Assembly: GCA_905206345.1 (NCBI GenBank)
Contig: CAJLGW010000001.1
Span: 1-64,000, forward strand
Direction: 5' to 3'
From: an uncultured Sutterella sp.
GTDB lineage: Bacteria > Pseudomonadota > Gammaproteobacteria > Burkholderiales > Burkholderiaceae_F
DNA length: 64,000 nucleotides
The notes beneath the pieces are model-generated. The model made no database searches. It was not told the DNA's origin and was given only the letters and a program-made list of their open reading frames with translations. Made by a program: the position numbers and the translations under genes. Position 1 is the stretch's first letter. The number at the start of each line of letters is the position of its first letter. This document shows, piece after piece, positions 8,229 to 16,831 of the stretch.

Positions 8229-9323
8229 TTAAGCGGGGAATTTTTTGACCAATTCGTCAAATTCTTCACTCCAGTCTTTCTTCCACTTTTCTTTCGTCGC
8301 TTCGTCAATCCAAGCGCCGTCAATGCCGTTTAACATAAAGCCCTTGAGTTGATCGAGGGAGAAATTCAAGAAGTTGTACATCAACATCCACGTTTGCGTT
8401 GCATTGACGTGGTGCATCGTGGGATCGTCCGTATTGGGATGGACGCGAAGACCCATTTCAACCATCTTTCGAATCGGTTGCTTAATCGCCCATTCTTCAT
8501 CTGTGAACGTGCGCAAGTAGTAAGAGTTCGTGGGCACGACCGTAAAGATAAAGTCACGATCTTTGGCGACTTGGACGAGTTGGGGATTATCAATAATCGT
8601 GTAGCAGTGATCCAGGCGATCGGCTTTTAAAAGATCCATGGCGGTTTCGACGTTGCGCCAGTGACAGCCGAATTCACCGGCGTGAATCGTGATCTTAAAG
8701 CCCGCGTCCTTGGCCATCATAAAGGCTTTCCAGAAGTTTTCCGGTTCATGATCGTTTTCACGATAGTCAATCCCCAAACCGATGGTTTCAGGCGCACGAT
8801 GCGCAATCATTTCTCGCACCAACTCGACGGCGTATTCAGGTTCAGCTTCGCGGTCAATGGATGGAATTAAGCGACCGATCACGCCGAAATCTTTTTCGCC
8901 TTGATGAATGCCTTCGATGATGGCGGCTTGCGCTGCTTCAAAGCTATAGTGACGGGCCAGCCCCGTGTAGTTCCAGAAAAACTCCGTGTAACGAATACCG
9001 TGCTTTTTGCAGTCTTGGAGGTATTCGTAGGTAATGCGCGTGAGCATTTCGGGCTTAATCAAAATGTGCTCTTCCAAAGCTCGGAAAATGCGCAATACTC
9101 CCACCGGCTTATCGCCACGCGTGAAGAAGCCGTCAATTTCTTCTTGGCTAACAGGAGCGCCGGACGCTTTCACGAGGTCTTCAAAAGTGGCTTTTTGGGT
9201 GGTGCCCAATAAATGGCAATGCAATTCCGTCTTAGGAATAGCAGAGAAAAAGTCCATATGTGCTTGCGTCATCGGACGAGCAAAGGGAGAATCAGGAACA
9301 AAGGCAGGATTGTCTTTACGCAT
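8229..9323 (-). CDS. adenosine deaminase-family protein
   Basis: A 364-residue zinc hydrolase of the adenosine/adenine deaminase family. Metal ligands and catalytic residues are present: HxH in ELHCHLLG near the N-terminus, HAGE, the His of RLDHC (RIGHG in classical enzymes), and NTDDP with the paired Asp. The family deaminates adenosine or adenine to the inosine/hypoxanthine form. The Leu-Asp and Cys changes around the third His are unusual, and together with the extra C-terminal helix hint at a specific subfamily. The long open frame reaches back to 9416, into purM. I prefer the ATG at 9323, which has GGAG 9 nt upstream. The PRTase gene downstream on the same strand supports purine salvage. 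Confidence 0.85.
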   Translation of the reverse strand: MRKDNPAFVPDSPFARPMTQAHMDFFSAIPKTELHCHLLGTTQKATFEDLVKASGAPVSQEEIDGFFTRGDKPVGVLRIFRALEEHILIKPEMLTRITYEYLQDCKKHGIRYTEFFWNYTGLARHYSFEAAQAAIIEGIHQGEKDFGVIGRLIPSIDREAEPEYAVELVREMIAHRAPETIGLGIDYRENDHEPENFWKAFMMAKDAGFKITIHAGEFGCHWRNVETAMDLLKADRLDHCYTIIDNPQLVQVAKDRDFIFTVVPTNSYYLRTFTDEEWAIKQPIRKMVEMGLRVHPNTDDPTMHHVNATQTWMLMYNFLNFSLDQLKGFMLNGIDGAWIDEATKEKWKKDWSEEFDELVKKFPA

Positions 9324-9346
9324 TGCGAATAACTCCAAAATGTCAA

Positions 9347-9372
9347 TAGGCGAAATATTGCTATTTCGCCTA
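9347..9372 (-). terminator. hairpin between purM and the deaminase gene
   Basis: Perfect 11-bp stem TAGGCGAAATA / TATTTCGCCTA with a 4-nt loop, in the 77-bp gap. On the minus strand it is followed by TTGACATTTT, a weak U-tract. It may end purM transcription or form a structured leader for the deaminase mRNA. Confidence 0.6.
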
Positions 9373-9400
9373 CTGTGATAGAACTTCTCTAGTGTGTTAA

Positions 9401-10429
9401 TTAAATAACCACACAACCGGGCTCTTGGTCTTTACGCGTGACGATTTCGCCCAAGCGGAAGACCTTTTCACCTTCGGCTTCGAAAGCCTTGATAGCGGCA
9501 TCGGCTTCTTCAGCAGACACGATCACGACCATGCCGATACCGTTGTTAAACACACGGTGCATTTCGTGAGAATCGATGTTGCCGGCTTCTTGCAACCAGT
9601 CAAAGACGGCCGGACGCGTCCAGCTGTCAGCGTGAATGACGGCTTGCGTGTTTTCAGGAAGAATACGGGGCACGTTTTCGATCAAACCGCCACCCGTGAT
9701 GTGGGCCATGCCCTTAATCTTGACGCTCTTCATAACGTTGAGCACTTGCTTGACGTAAATGCGCGTCGGTTCCATCACGCAATCGGCCAACGTACGACCA
9801 TCCAAGGGCATATCCCAAGAAGTGTTCGTCACTTCAACGACCTTGCGGATCAAAGAGAAACCGTTAGAGTGCGGGCCAGAAGAGGCCAAACCTAAAACAA
9901 CGTCACCGGCAGCAATGGACTTGCCGTCAATGGCTTCATCTTTTTCAACGATACCGACAGCGAAACCGGCGAGGTCATATTCGCCTTCGGGGTACATACC
10001 CGGCATTTCAGCCGTTTCACCACCGATCAAAGCGCAACCGGCTAATTCGCAACCGTGAGCAACACCGCCCACCACGCGTTCAGCAACGTCAACGTCGAGC
10101 TTACCGCAGGCGAAGTAATCTAAGAAGAATAAGCTCTTGGCACCTTGCACCAAGATGTCGTTGACGCTCATGCCGACCAAGTCTTGACCGACCGTGTCGT
10201 GGCGACCCAACGTGAAGGCCAACTTCAATTTCGTACCCACGCCGTCCGTACCGGTCACAAGAACAGGGTTCTTGTATTCTTTGGAGATTTCAAACATAGC
10301 GCCGAAACCACCGACACTGGCCAAAACGCCCGGAATAAGCGTCTTCTTAGCCAAAGGCTTGATTCGATCAACGAGTTCGTCGCCAGCATCAATATCAACA
10401 CCGGCAGCAGCGTAAGAAAGTTGCGTCAT
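9401..10429 (-). CDS. purM: phosphoribosylformylglycinamidine cyclo-ligase PurM
   Basis: PurM (AIR synthetase) closes the imidazole ring in step five of purine synthesis, using ATP. The 342-residue product shows the family pattern: [19 protein letters not shown] at the N-terminus, [14 protein letters not shown] (substrate and ATP loop), [34 protein letters not shown] and [16 protein letters not shown]. The open frame starts at 10489, but homology begins at [10 protein letters not shown], so the ATG at 10429 is chosen. It is divergent from hda, a gene order familiar in Burkholderiales. Confidence 0.96.
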   Translation of the reverse strand: MTQLSYAAAGVDIDAGDELVDRIKPLAKKTLIPGVLASVGGFGAMFEISKEYKNPVLVTGTDGVGTKLKLAFTLGRHDTVGQDLVGMSVNDILVQGAKSLFFLDYFACGKLDVDVAERVVGGVAHGCELAGCALIGGETAEMPGMYPEGEYDLAGFAVGIVEKDEAIDGKSIAAGDVVLGLASSGPHSNGFSLIRKVVEVTNTSWDMPLDGRTLADCVMEPTRIYVKQVLNVMKSVKIKGMAHITGGGLIENVPRILPENTQAVIHADSWTRPAVFDWLQEAGNIDSHEMHRVFNNGIGMVVIVSAEEADAAIKAFEAEGEKVFRLGEIVTRKDQEPGCVVI

Positions 10430-10533
10430 AGCAGGATAAATCCCCAAAAAAATTAAATGTGGCGGTACACTTGCGTATCCGTCTGTCAATCTTATTATTT
10501 TACCAAGGCTTAAGGCTTTTTAGTAACAAAGAG

Positions 10534-11175
10534 ATGCTGTTTGAACAACTTCCCCTTGATATTGCTATTGATCCTGCACCGACATTAGAGAATTTTGTCG
10601 TCGGTGAGAATGCGCCTGCTTTGAATTGTTTAAAACAAATGAGCGAGGTGGCAGAGCCTCAATTGGTTTACCTTTGGGGGCCCGAAGGTGTAGGAAAGAC
10701 CCATTTGGCACAAGCCATGGGATTGATTGACTACGGCGTTCCCGTCTTTTCACCCGATCGGGTTCGCTACGCTGTTGACGAAGTCGATACGCTGTCTGAA
10801 AACGGTCTTGATCTTTTATTTGCGCTCATCAATGAAATCCGCGTGCATCCCGGTACCACGCTTGTGATGACGGGAAGAAAGTCTCCGGCAGAAAAGTTTG
10901 TTCGCGAAGATATTTTGACTCGCTTGACTTGGGGCGCAGTTTTCCAAATTAAACCTTTAAAAGGGGAAATGTGGGAAGTGCTGATGGCGCAGGCCATGGC
11001 TCGCGGCATTGTGGTGACGCCCGAAGCGCAAAAGTGGATGCAAACCTATTTGCCTCGAGACATTAAAACGCTTTCTCGCCTGTTATCCCAAATGGATCGT
11101 GAATTGTTGGCCTTAAAGAAAAATGCCATCACGGTACCGGAACTTAAAAAGTGGTTAGATAAGCAAACCCTTTAA
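10534..11175 (+). CDS. hda: DnaA-related regulatory inactivator Hda
   Basis: A 213-residue DnaA-like AAA+ protein without the DNA-binding domain IV. Hda binds the DNA-loaded sliding clamp and triggers ATP hydrolysis on DnaA, so that the origin fires once per cycle. The N-terminus MLFEQLPLDI contains the clamp-binding QLPLDI motif. Walker A is GPEGVGKTHL. The Walker B region is shifted to DEVDTL, and sensor I lies around LVMTGRKSP. The ATG at 10534 puts the clamp motif right at the N-terminus, as in known Hda proteins; the open frame extends further upstream only by chance. A HAD phosphatase gene and pcnB follow on the same strand. Confidence 0.9.
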   Translation: MLFEQLPLDIAIDPAPTLENFVVGENAPALNCLKQMSEVAEPQLVYLWGPEGVGKTHLAQAMGLIDYGVPVFSPDRVRYAVDEVDTLSENGLDLLFALINEIRVHPGTTLVMTGRKSPAEKFVREDILTRLTWGAVFQIKPLKGEMWEVLMAQAMARGIVVTPEAQKWMQTYLPRDIKTLSRLLSQMDRELLALKKNAITVPELKKWLDKQTL

Positions 11176-11188
11176 TTGCGGGGTAATT

Positions 11189-11872
11189 ATGAAACTCGCC
11201 GTATTTGATCTGGATGGAACGCTTTTATCAGTCGATGCCGGTGTGCAATGGATTGAGTATCTGGCTAAGCACAGCGGCGCTGATATGCGCAGTGAAGTTG
11301 CTCAATGTCATCAGTTCTTAGCGGATTATCGAGCGGGAAATTTTGACGTCGAAGCCTTTATGGCTTATCACATGACAATTTTGTCGCGCTTTCCTCGTCA
11401 GTTTCTTCTTTGGATTCGCGAAAACTTTCTCAACGAAATCATTTTCCCCAAAATTACGTCGTCTGCTTTGGGGCTTGTCTTTGCCATGAAGGCCGATGGC
11501 TACACGTTGGTGATGGCCACGGGGACGCAACGCTTCATCAGCGCGCCCATTGCTGAACGTTTTGGCATTGAGCATGTGTTGGCAACGACGCCACTTTTGA
11601 CACCCGAAGGGGAGTTTTCCGGTCAACACTTAGGAGACTATTGCTACGGCGAGAGCAAAATTAATCGGTTGTCGGACTTTTTGACCTCAAAAGGGGAGTG
11701 TATTGAGAATTTGGAACATCTTGTTTTCTATACAGATTCCATAACTGACCTTCCCTTGATACAATTCGTAGAAAAATTTAACGGTCATGTGGTTGCAACC
11801 AATCCGGATCCTCGACTAAAAGAACTAGCAGAAAAACGAGGTTGGTCTGTTATCGAACTCTTTGCTCGATAA
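11189..11872 (+). CDS. HAD-IB family hydrolase (SerB-like phosphatase)
   Basis: A 227-residue HAD-superfamily phosphatase. Motif I is FDLDGTLL at residues 5-12, with the nucleophilic Asp. Motif II is the MATGTQRFI region. Motifs III and IV lie around GESKINRL and YTDSITDLPLI. The helical cap after motif I and the overall size match the HAD-IB group that includes phosphoserine phosphatase-like enzymes. The natural substrate cannot be read from the sequence. The gene starts 13 bp after hda and precedes pcnB, a conserved arrangement in Burkholderiales, so it is probably co-transcribed with hda. Confidence 0.87.
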   Translation: MKLAVFDLDGTLLSVDAGVQWIEYLAKHSGADMRSEVAQCHQFLADYRAGNFDVEAFMAYHMTILSRFPRQFLLWIRENFLNEIIFPKITSSALGLVFAMKADGYTLVMATGTQRFISAPIAERFGIEHVLATTPLLTPEGEFSGQHLGDYCYGESKINRLSDFLTSKGECIENLEHLVFYTDSITDLPLIQFVEKFNGHVVATNPDPRLKELAEKRGWSVIELFAR

Positions 11873-11920
11873 AGAAACAGACGCTTTTTCGGAGGGCGGC
11901 CCAGGAAGGACTTTTCTTAA

Positions 11921-13633
11921 ATGTTCAAAAATATTATTGCCTATACGAAAGAGTTTTTTGCTCCTGCAAAAAAGTCTTCTCAACCCAATCGCATGCCTCG
12001 TGTGATTTCAAGAGATGAACACGGTATCAACCGTCGTCAAGTCAGTTACGAAGCCATCAAAACCGTAAGAAACCTTCAGCAAGCAGGCTTTGAAGCCTAT
12101 GTTGTCGGTGGTGCTGTGCGTGACTTGATGTTGGGTGTCACCCCGAAAGATTTTGACGTGGTCACCAATGCAACGCCCGAGCAAATCAAACGTTGCCAAC
12201 GCCGTGCCATCATTATTGGTCGTCGTTTCCGTTTAGTTCATGTGATGTTTGGTCGAGAAATCATTGAATGTTCGACCTTTCGTGCGTTGCACGCCGATGG
12301 TGTTGAAAAGGATCGCTTTGGCCGCGTGATTTCCGATAACGTTTTCGGTGAAATGTGGGAAGACGCCGCGCGTCGCGACTTTACGATCAATGCGCTTTAC
12401 TACAATCCGACCACGGAAGAAGTGATTGATTATCACAATGGGATGCAAGACATTCTCGATGGCGTGGTTCGCATTATTGGTGACGCTAAAGAGCGTTATC
12501 GTGAGGATCCCGTACGTATGCTTCGTGCAGTGCGTATTGCATCCAAACTAAATTTCAAAATCGATGAAGAAACGTTAAGTCCCATTAAACGTCAATCGGG
12601 CCTTTTATCTAACGTTCCTGAAGCCCGTCTTTTTGATGAAGCTCTCAAACTCTTAACGTGCGGTAAGGCGGTTAAGTGCTTGGAAGTTTTGCAAAGTCTG
12701 AACCTTTATCGCAACGTGATTCCTTTGTTGGATGTTGCTCTTAAAGAGCCCCATGGGGAAGAGTTTTTGATGTTGGCGATGCAACGCACCGATGAGCGTA
12801 TTTCCATCGGTAAAAAGGTTTCTCCGTCCTTTTTGTTTGCTACGCTTTTGTGGCCGATGACGCACCGCATTTTTGAAGAACATATTGCTCGCGGGCAAGG
12901 TCAAATTCCAGCCATGATCGCCGCCGGTCAAGAAGTGCTTCACCAACAGTGTGAACGCTTGGCCATTCAAAATCGTTTTGTTGAAGACATTCTGACCATT
13001 TGGGTGTTGCAAGTAAAACTCTTGCGTCGCTCTTCCGTACGTGCCACATTTGGTTTATTGAATATTCCAAAGTTCCGCGCCGGTTACGACTTTATGCTTT
13101 TGCGTAGCATCTTGGGTTTGGTCGATAAAGAAATCGTTGATTGGTGGACGGAATTTCAGGAAGCCGACGAAGATCGTCGCCATGAGATGGTTCAAAAGCA
13201 GGCCGAACTTAACGCTCAAGCCCGTAAGGTTAAGCGTGGTGAAGTGAAAAAGCCCTCTAAGGCACAAATCAAAAAGCAATTGATGCAAGAGGCCCAAACG
13301 TGGCAAGAGGTGCGTGACACGGATCGCTTAATTGAAGACTTGGACATTGAAGAAGATGTTTTAGAGTCCTTCAATGAAATGGCCGGTCGAAGCGAAAAAC
13401 CGGCTAAGGCACCGCGCAAACCTCGCACACGCCGAGCACCTCGCAAAAAAGAAGCGCCGAAGGCAAGCGACGAGATTGTCATCGTTCCGGATGTTGAGAT
13501 TGAAATGAACGATGCGCCAGCAGTGAAGACTCAAGAAGCGGAAGCGCCGAAAAAGAGAATGGCACCCGTGCGTCGTACGAGAAAGCCTGCCGTGCGTAAA
13601 TCGGCTTTGCTAGACACGAAGCCTGCGGAGTAA
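11921..13633 (+). CDS. pcnB: poly(A) polymerase I PcnB
   Basis: PcnB adds 3' poly(A) tails to RNA, marking them for decay. The 570-residue protein has the class II nucleotidyltransferase core: VVGGAVRDLMLG (about 64-75), then DFDVVTNATPEQI with the catalytic Asp pair, the RNA- and ATP-contact region RRFRLVHVMFGREIIECSTFR, RRDFTINALYYN and EDPVRMLRAVRIA. The last 150 or so residues are highly basic, rich in Lys, Arg, Ala and Pro (for example PRKPRTRRAPRKKEAPK), longer than the tail in E. coli and probably disordered and RNA-binding. The start follows AGGAAGGA. Only 3 bp separate it from folK. Confidence 0.95.
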   Translation: MFKNIIAYTKEFFAPAKKSSQPNRMPRVISRDEHGINRRQVSYEAIKTVRNLQQAGFEAYVVGGAVRDLMLGVTPKDFDVVTNATPEQIKRCQRRAIIIGRRFRLVHVMFGREIIECSTFRALHADGVEKDRFGRVISDNVFGEMWEDAARRDFTINALYYNPTTEEVIDYHNGMQDILDGVVRIIGDAKERYREDPVRMLRAVRIASKLNFKIDEETLSPIKRQSGLLSNVPEARLFDEALKLLTCGKAVKCLEVLQSLNLYRNVIPLLDVALKEPHGEEFLMLAMQRTDERISIGKKVSPSFLFATLLWPMTHRIFEEHIARGQGQIPAMIAAGQEVLHQQCERLAIQNRFVEDILTIWVLQVKLLRRSSVRATFGLLNIPKFRAGYDFMLLRSILGLVDKEIVDWWTEFQEADEDRRHEMVQKQAELNAQARKVKRGEVKKPSKAQIKKQLMQEAQTWQEVRDTDRLIEDLDIEEDVLESFNEMAGRSEKPAKAPRKPRTRRAPRKKEAPKASDEIVIVPDVEIEMNDAPAVKTQEAEAPKKRMAPVRRTRKPAVRKSALLDTKPAE

Positions 13634-13636
13634 CCC

Positions 13637-14128
13637 ATGAGTTTTTCTCATAAGGCGTATGTGGCGCTTGGTGCTAATTTGGGAGAGCCTCTGAAGGCTC
13701 TCCAAGACGTGATTGCCGTCATTAATGCTGAGCCCGATATTTGCGTTGAAGCAACGTCACATTTTTATCAGACGGCGCCGATTGACTCCTCGGGGCCGGA
13801 TTACGTCAATGCGGTGATTTTGGTATCGACCTCTTTGACACCGGAAGACCTTTTGACGGCGCTTTTGCGCATTGAAAAAGATTTTGGTCGTACGCGCCCT
13901 GTCGGAATTCATAACGCACCGCGCACGATGGATTTGGATTTGCTGACTTATGACGAAGAAACACGTCAAAGTGAGTTTCTTATTTTGCCTCACCCTCGTA
14001 TGCATGAACGCGCTTTTGTTTTAGTGCCGATGTGTGACATTGACTCCAAAGCGAAGATTGCGGGTAAGGGAGTTGCGCAAGACTTCTTGGCAGGTGTTGC
14101 CGATCAACCGATTTTTAAAATCGTCTAA
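13637..14128 (+). CDS. folK: HPPK, 6-hydroxymethyl-7,8-dihydropterin pyrophosphokinase FolK
   Basis: FolK transfers pyrophosphate from ATP to 6-hydroxymethyl-dihydropterin in folate synthesis. The 163-residue protein is of normal length. It has the start YVALGANLGEP, the TSHFYQTAPI segment, PDYVNAVI, the RxxxFGRTRP loop and the signature RTMDLDLLTYD, which holds the two magnesium-binding Asp. LPHPRMHERAFVLVPM is the usual C-terminal element. It lies directly after pcnB, as in many beta- and gammaproteobacteria. Confidence 0.95.
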   Translation: MSFSHKAYVALGANLGEPLKALQDVIAVINAEPDICVEATSHFYQTAPIDSSGPDYVNAVILVSTSLTPEDLLTALLRIEKDFGRTRPVGIHNAPRTMDLDLLTYDEETRQSEFLILPHPRMHERAFVLVPMCDIDSKAKIAGKGVAQDFLAGVADQPIFKIV

Positions 14129-14137
14129 AAATTTCCT

Positions 14138-14497
14138 ATGTCATACTTTTTGAATTTGCCGCCTTTCGTGCAAACAACGTTTTTGTTGTGCCTATCCAAT
14201 ACCGTCATGTTTTGTGCTTGGTATGGGCACTTAAAACTTTTGGGGCATCGTGGTTGGATTTGGGCTGTGCTCATGGGTTGGGCCATTGCCTTTTTTGAAT
14301 ATTTGTTCATGATTCCTGCCAACAGAATTGGATATTCTGTGATGAATGTGGCACAATTGAGAATTCTTCAGGAAGTAATTTCCCTGGTGATGTTTGTACC
14401 CTTTATGGTGCTCTTCATGAAGGAACCGCTAAAAATGAATTATGTTTATGCGGGGCTCTGTATGATCGGTGCTGTGTACTTCATTTTTAAAGAATAA
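14138..14497 (+). CDS. DMT-superfamily DUF486-type small membrane protein
   Basis: A 119-residue hydrophobic protein with four predicted transmembrane helices (about 10-28, 41-59, 75-95 and 99-117). The sequence, especially CLSNTVMFCAWYGHLK, WAIAFFEYLFMIPANRIGY and LCMIGAVYF, matches the widespread DUF486 family in the drug/metabolite transporter superfamily. The substrate is unknown; such four-helix proteins usually work as dimers. It starts 10 bp after folK and may be read from the same transcript. The intergenic DNA after it holds the tRNA promoter. Confidence 0.85.
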   Translation: MSYFLNLPPFVQTTFLLCLSNTVMFCAWYGHLKLLGHRGWIWAVLMGWAIAFFEYLFMIPANRIGYSVMNVAQLRILQEVISLVMFVPFMVLFMKEPLKMNYVYAGLCMIGAVYFIFKE

Positions 14498-14526
14498 AAA
14501 TTTTTTAAAAATATTTAAAAAAGTAC

Positions 14527-14555
14527 TTGACAACCGATTCGAGATTCTCCATAAT
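14527..14555 (+). promoter_or_regulatory. sigma-70 promoter of the tRNA-Val/tRNA-Leu unit
   Basis: Perfect -35 TTGACA at 14527-14532, a 17-bp spacer and -10 CATAAT at 14550-14555. It lies 25 bp before the mature 5' end of tRNA-Val. Confidence 0.85.
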
Positions 14556-14580
14556 TCTCATTCTCCGAACAGCGATGTTC

Positions 14581-14655
14581 GCGCGGTTAGCTCAGCGGTA
14601 GAGCACTGCCTTCACACGGCAGGGGTCACTGGTTCGAACCCAGTATCGCGCACCA
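14581..14655 (+). tRNA. tRNA-Val (anticodon CAC)
   Basis: Complete cloverleaf: acceptor GCGCGGT pairs with ATCGCGC. D arm GCTC/GAGC, anticodon stem CTGCC/GGCAG around TTCACAC (anticodon CAC, reading GTG), T arm ACTGG-TTCGAAC-CCAGT. The encoded 3' CCA is at 14653-14655. Confidence 0.95.
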
Positions 14656-14672
14656 GTTGAGTTAAAAAAGAT

Positions 14673-14757
<85 letters not shown>

Positions 14758-14765
14758 AGAAATGG

Positions 14766-14869
14766 TTTCAAATCGTTTCAAGCCACTTCAAATTTCCAAT
14801 CAAATCAATGTGTTCAAGCCCTTTACGGGTTTCATATCATTTCATATCGTTTCATTCTATTTCATGCTG
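14766..14869 (+). repeat. TTTCA repeats phased at 10 bp next to tRNA-Leu
   Basis: Just after tRNA-Leu, TTTCA or a close variant recurs every 10 bp at 14766, 14776 and 14786 (CTTCA). It returns at 14830, 14840, 14850 and 14860 as four exact 10-bp units beginning TTTCAT. One helical turn per unit puts all copies on one face of the DNA, as expected for cooperative integrase or excisionase binding. Confidence 0.7.
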
Positions 14870-14928
14870 TATGGTAGAACTTATGGTGGAACCCGTGGTG
14901 GTACATAAGGCAGAACTTGTGGTATAAC
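14869..14928 (+). repeat. five tandem 12-bp degenerate repeats before the integrase gene
   Basis: Five units of exactly 12 bp: GTATGGTAGAAC, TTATGGTGGAAC, CCGTGGTGGTAC, ATAAGGCAGAAC and TTGTGGTATAAC. Each has a GG core and ends in AC. They abut the 10-bp repeats and precede the integrase start by 36 bp. They are candidate integrase arm-type or autoregulatory sites. Confidence 0.75.
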
Positions 14929-14964
14929 GTTAGTAATCCTCACTGACAAACTGCAAATGAAGCC

Positions 14965-16284
14965 ATGAAACTCATTCGACCTCTTTCTCATAAAGAAGTT
15001 TTATCCATCAAAAAAGTCGGGTACACCGCCCTCGGTGGCGCTGTCGGTCTTTATCTTTTAGTCAAGCCTACCGGAAGAAAGTATTACGTCTATCGTTTTA
15101 AGTCGATGGACGGTCGCCGATCTTGCATAAGCTTAGCTCCTTTCTCGGAAATGGACTTGGCCACCGCTCGTGAAAAAGCGCTTGAGTGGAAACAACGCCT
15201 TCGCGAAGGTGATAATCCTTCGGACGTGAAGCGAGAAGAGGCGAAAGCGAAACGCCAACAAATCCGTGAAGAATTCAAAAGGCAACAAGAAGCGAGTCGT
15301 ACCTTTGCTCATGTCGCCGATCTTCTTATGAAAGAACGCCGAGAAGGTGACTTCTGGGCACATAATGTCGTGGGTGAAGCTCACGCCCTTCGGTTCTTGA
15401 AAAACTACATCAACCCACGATTGGGCAAAATCCCGATTGCTGAACTCGCTGTCCAAGATGCTTTCGATATGCTCGTTCCTTTTTATCAACAGCAACCGGC
15501 CACGGCCAAGAAGGTTGTGACTTTGGTCTCGAGCATTTGGAAGTTTGCGAAAGCGAAAAAGTGGGCCGATGGAGAGAACCCGGCCGACCGCAACGGCACG
15601 CTTGGCGTCCTTCTTGAGCCCTACAATAAATCCAAAAAGCAGGCCGAAAACTATCCGGCTCTGCCGATCAGTGACATTCCTGAATTCATGTTTCAACTTC
15701 ACCAAATGGAGACGGTATCAGCGCGTCTTGTCGAGTTTCAGATTTTGACGGCGTGTCGGTCGAAGATGGCACGCACGCTCAAATGGACGGACATTAACTT
15801 TGAGAACAAGACCGCAACGATTCGTGAAGAAGCGTTGAAAACGAAGGGCCGGGGAGTACACACTATTTTTCTTTCTCGAGAAGCGTTAGCGATTCTTAAA
15901 CAAATTCCTCAGACCGAAGAATATGTTTTCACGAATCAGTCGGGTAAGCCATTTTCGGATGCCGCCCCCGGCATGGTCATCAAACAGATGAATCGCGAGC
16001 GCGCGAAAGACAATCTCGAGCCGTGGTTGGACCACGTTCAAAGCAATGAGAAGAAAGAGCCGGTGGCAGTCACTGTGCAAGGCACCGCCCGCGCGACCTT
16101 TAAGACTTGGACTAAGACAGAGGAGAATCGAAAACTTCTTGATGAAGAGGCGGTTGAGCTCTGCATGGCCCACAATCTTCAAGACGACTACAATGGCGCA
16201 TACAACCGCACGACGTTAGAAGATGAACGCCGTGTCGTGATGCAAGCGTGGGCGGACTACTGTCACACAAACATTCCGTTCTAA
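14965..16284 (+). CDS. tyrosine recombinase/integrase of a tRNA-Leu island (P4-type)
   Basis: A 439-residue integrase with an N-terminal DUF4102-like arm-binding domain (about 1-100: VGLYLLVKPTGRKYYVYRF), a SAM-like core-binding domain (about 115-215) and a C-terminal catalytic domain. Visible catalytic residues are Arg265 (TACRSKMARTLKW), Arg376 (GTARATFKTW), His403 (MAHN) and the nucleophile Tyr413 (GAYNRT). The box II His of HGxRATFRTW is not obvious: the sequence is V-Q372-G-T-A-R. It would cut and rejoin DNA at the tRNA-Leu 3' end. The adjoining tRNA and phased repeats strongly support an island-type integrase. A terminator follows. Confidence 0.92.
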   Translation: MKLIRPLSHKEVLSIKKVGYTALGGAVGLYLLVKPTGRKYYVYRFKSMDGRRSCISLAPFSEMDLATAREKALEWKQRLREGDNPSDVKREEAKAKRQQIREEFKRQQEASRTFAHVADLLMKERREGDFWAHNVVGEAHALRFLKNYINPRLGKIPIAELAVQDAFDMLVPFYQQQPATAKKVVTLVSSIWKFAKAKKWADGENPADRNGTLGVLLEPYNKSKKQAENYPALPISDIPEFMFQLHQMETVSARLVEFQILTACRSKMARTLKWTDINFENKTATIREEALKTKGRGVHTIFLSREALAILKQIPQTEEYVFTNQSGKPFSDAAPGMVIKQMNRERAKDNLEPWLDHVQSNEKKEPVAVTVQGTARATFKTWTKTEENRKLLDEEAVELCMAHNLQDDYNGAYNRTTLEDERRVVMQAWADYCHTNIPF

Positions 16285-16302
16285 AGTCTATAGATGCAAA
16301 AA

Positions 16303-16323
16303 CGCCCATCAAAAAGATGGGCG
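16303..16323. terminator. terminator between the integrase and hicB
   Basis: Stem CGCCCATC / GATGGGCG with a 5-nt A loop. It extends outward through GCAAA / TTTGC, and lies between convergent genes. Confidence 0.75.
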
Positions 16324-16353
16324 AGTTTGCAGTTCAAAGATAATTCAGTGTCG

Positions 16354-16779
16354 CTATTTTACTTCAAAAAACAGCTTTTTGCCTAACGCAGAAAAAGCGT
16401 TTGATAGAGTGTCAAGCTTAGTATTATGACGGAGATTCATAATTCTAGTAACTTCTTGAGGGCGAACCTTCATTTTTCTAGCCAAGTCAACGGGGCGAAT
16501 ATTAGACTCAACCATGGTGTTCAGTAACATAACTTTTAGATACACAGAAGCTGGTAAATCAATTAAAACCTCATCCTCTTGCTTGTGTGAGGGCTCAGGG
16601 AGTTTTCGACCGTCTTCTATATAAAAATCGATTGCACTAATCAAAGCATCTCTAGCAACATCGACAAAGTTTTCTTCGGGGTAAACTTCAGTAATTGCCT
16701 CAGGGATGTCTCGGAAAGTACCGATGAAGCCACCTTCACCATTCGATTCGAATTTAGCGGGGTAGCAAAACTTTTTCAT
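16354..16779 (-). CDS. hicB: HicB-family antitoxin
   Basis: A 141-residue HicB-type antitoxin. The N-terminal half has the partly degraded RNase H-like fold typical of HicB (YPAKFESNGEGGFIGTFRDIPEAIT, DVARDALISAIDFYIEDGRKLP). The C-terminal half is a helix-turn-helix (RPVDLARKMKVRPQEVTRIMNL) for autoregulation. It would neutralise HicA and repress the operon. The gene lies 52 bp downstream of hicA, in the hicA-hicB order, and has a GGAGG ribosome site. Its place beside an integrase is typical of stability modules on mobile islands. Confidence 0.93.
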   Translation of the reverse strand: MKKFCYPAKFESNGEGGFIGTFRDIPEAITEVYPEENFVDVARDALISAIDFYIEDGRKLPEPSHKQEDEVLIDLPASVYLKVMLLNTMVESNIRPVDLARKMKVRPQEVTRIMNLRHNTKLDTLSNAFSALGKKLFFEVK

Positions 16780-16831
16780 TTTAACCTCCAGTCGTAGCCT
16801 TTAAGGGAGAGCTTTCGCCCTCCCATATCGA

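Noticed and set aside
10459..10533. Longer N-terminus for Hda
   Set aside because: It would place 25 extra residues before the clamp-binding motif, which is normally at the very start of the protein.
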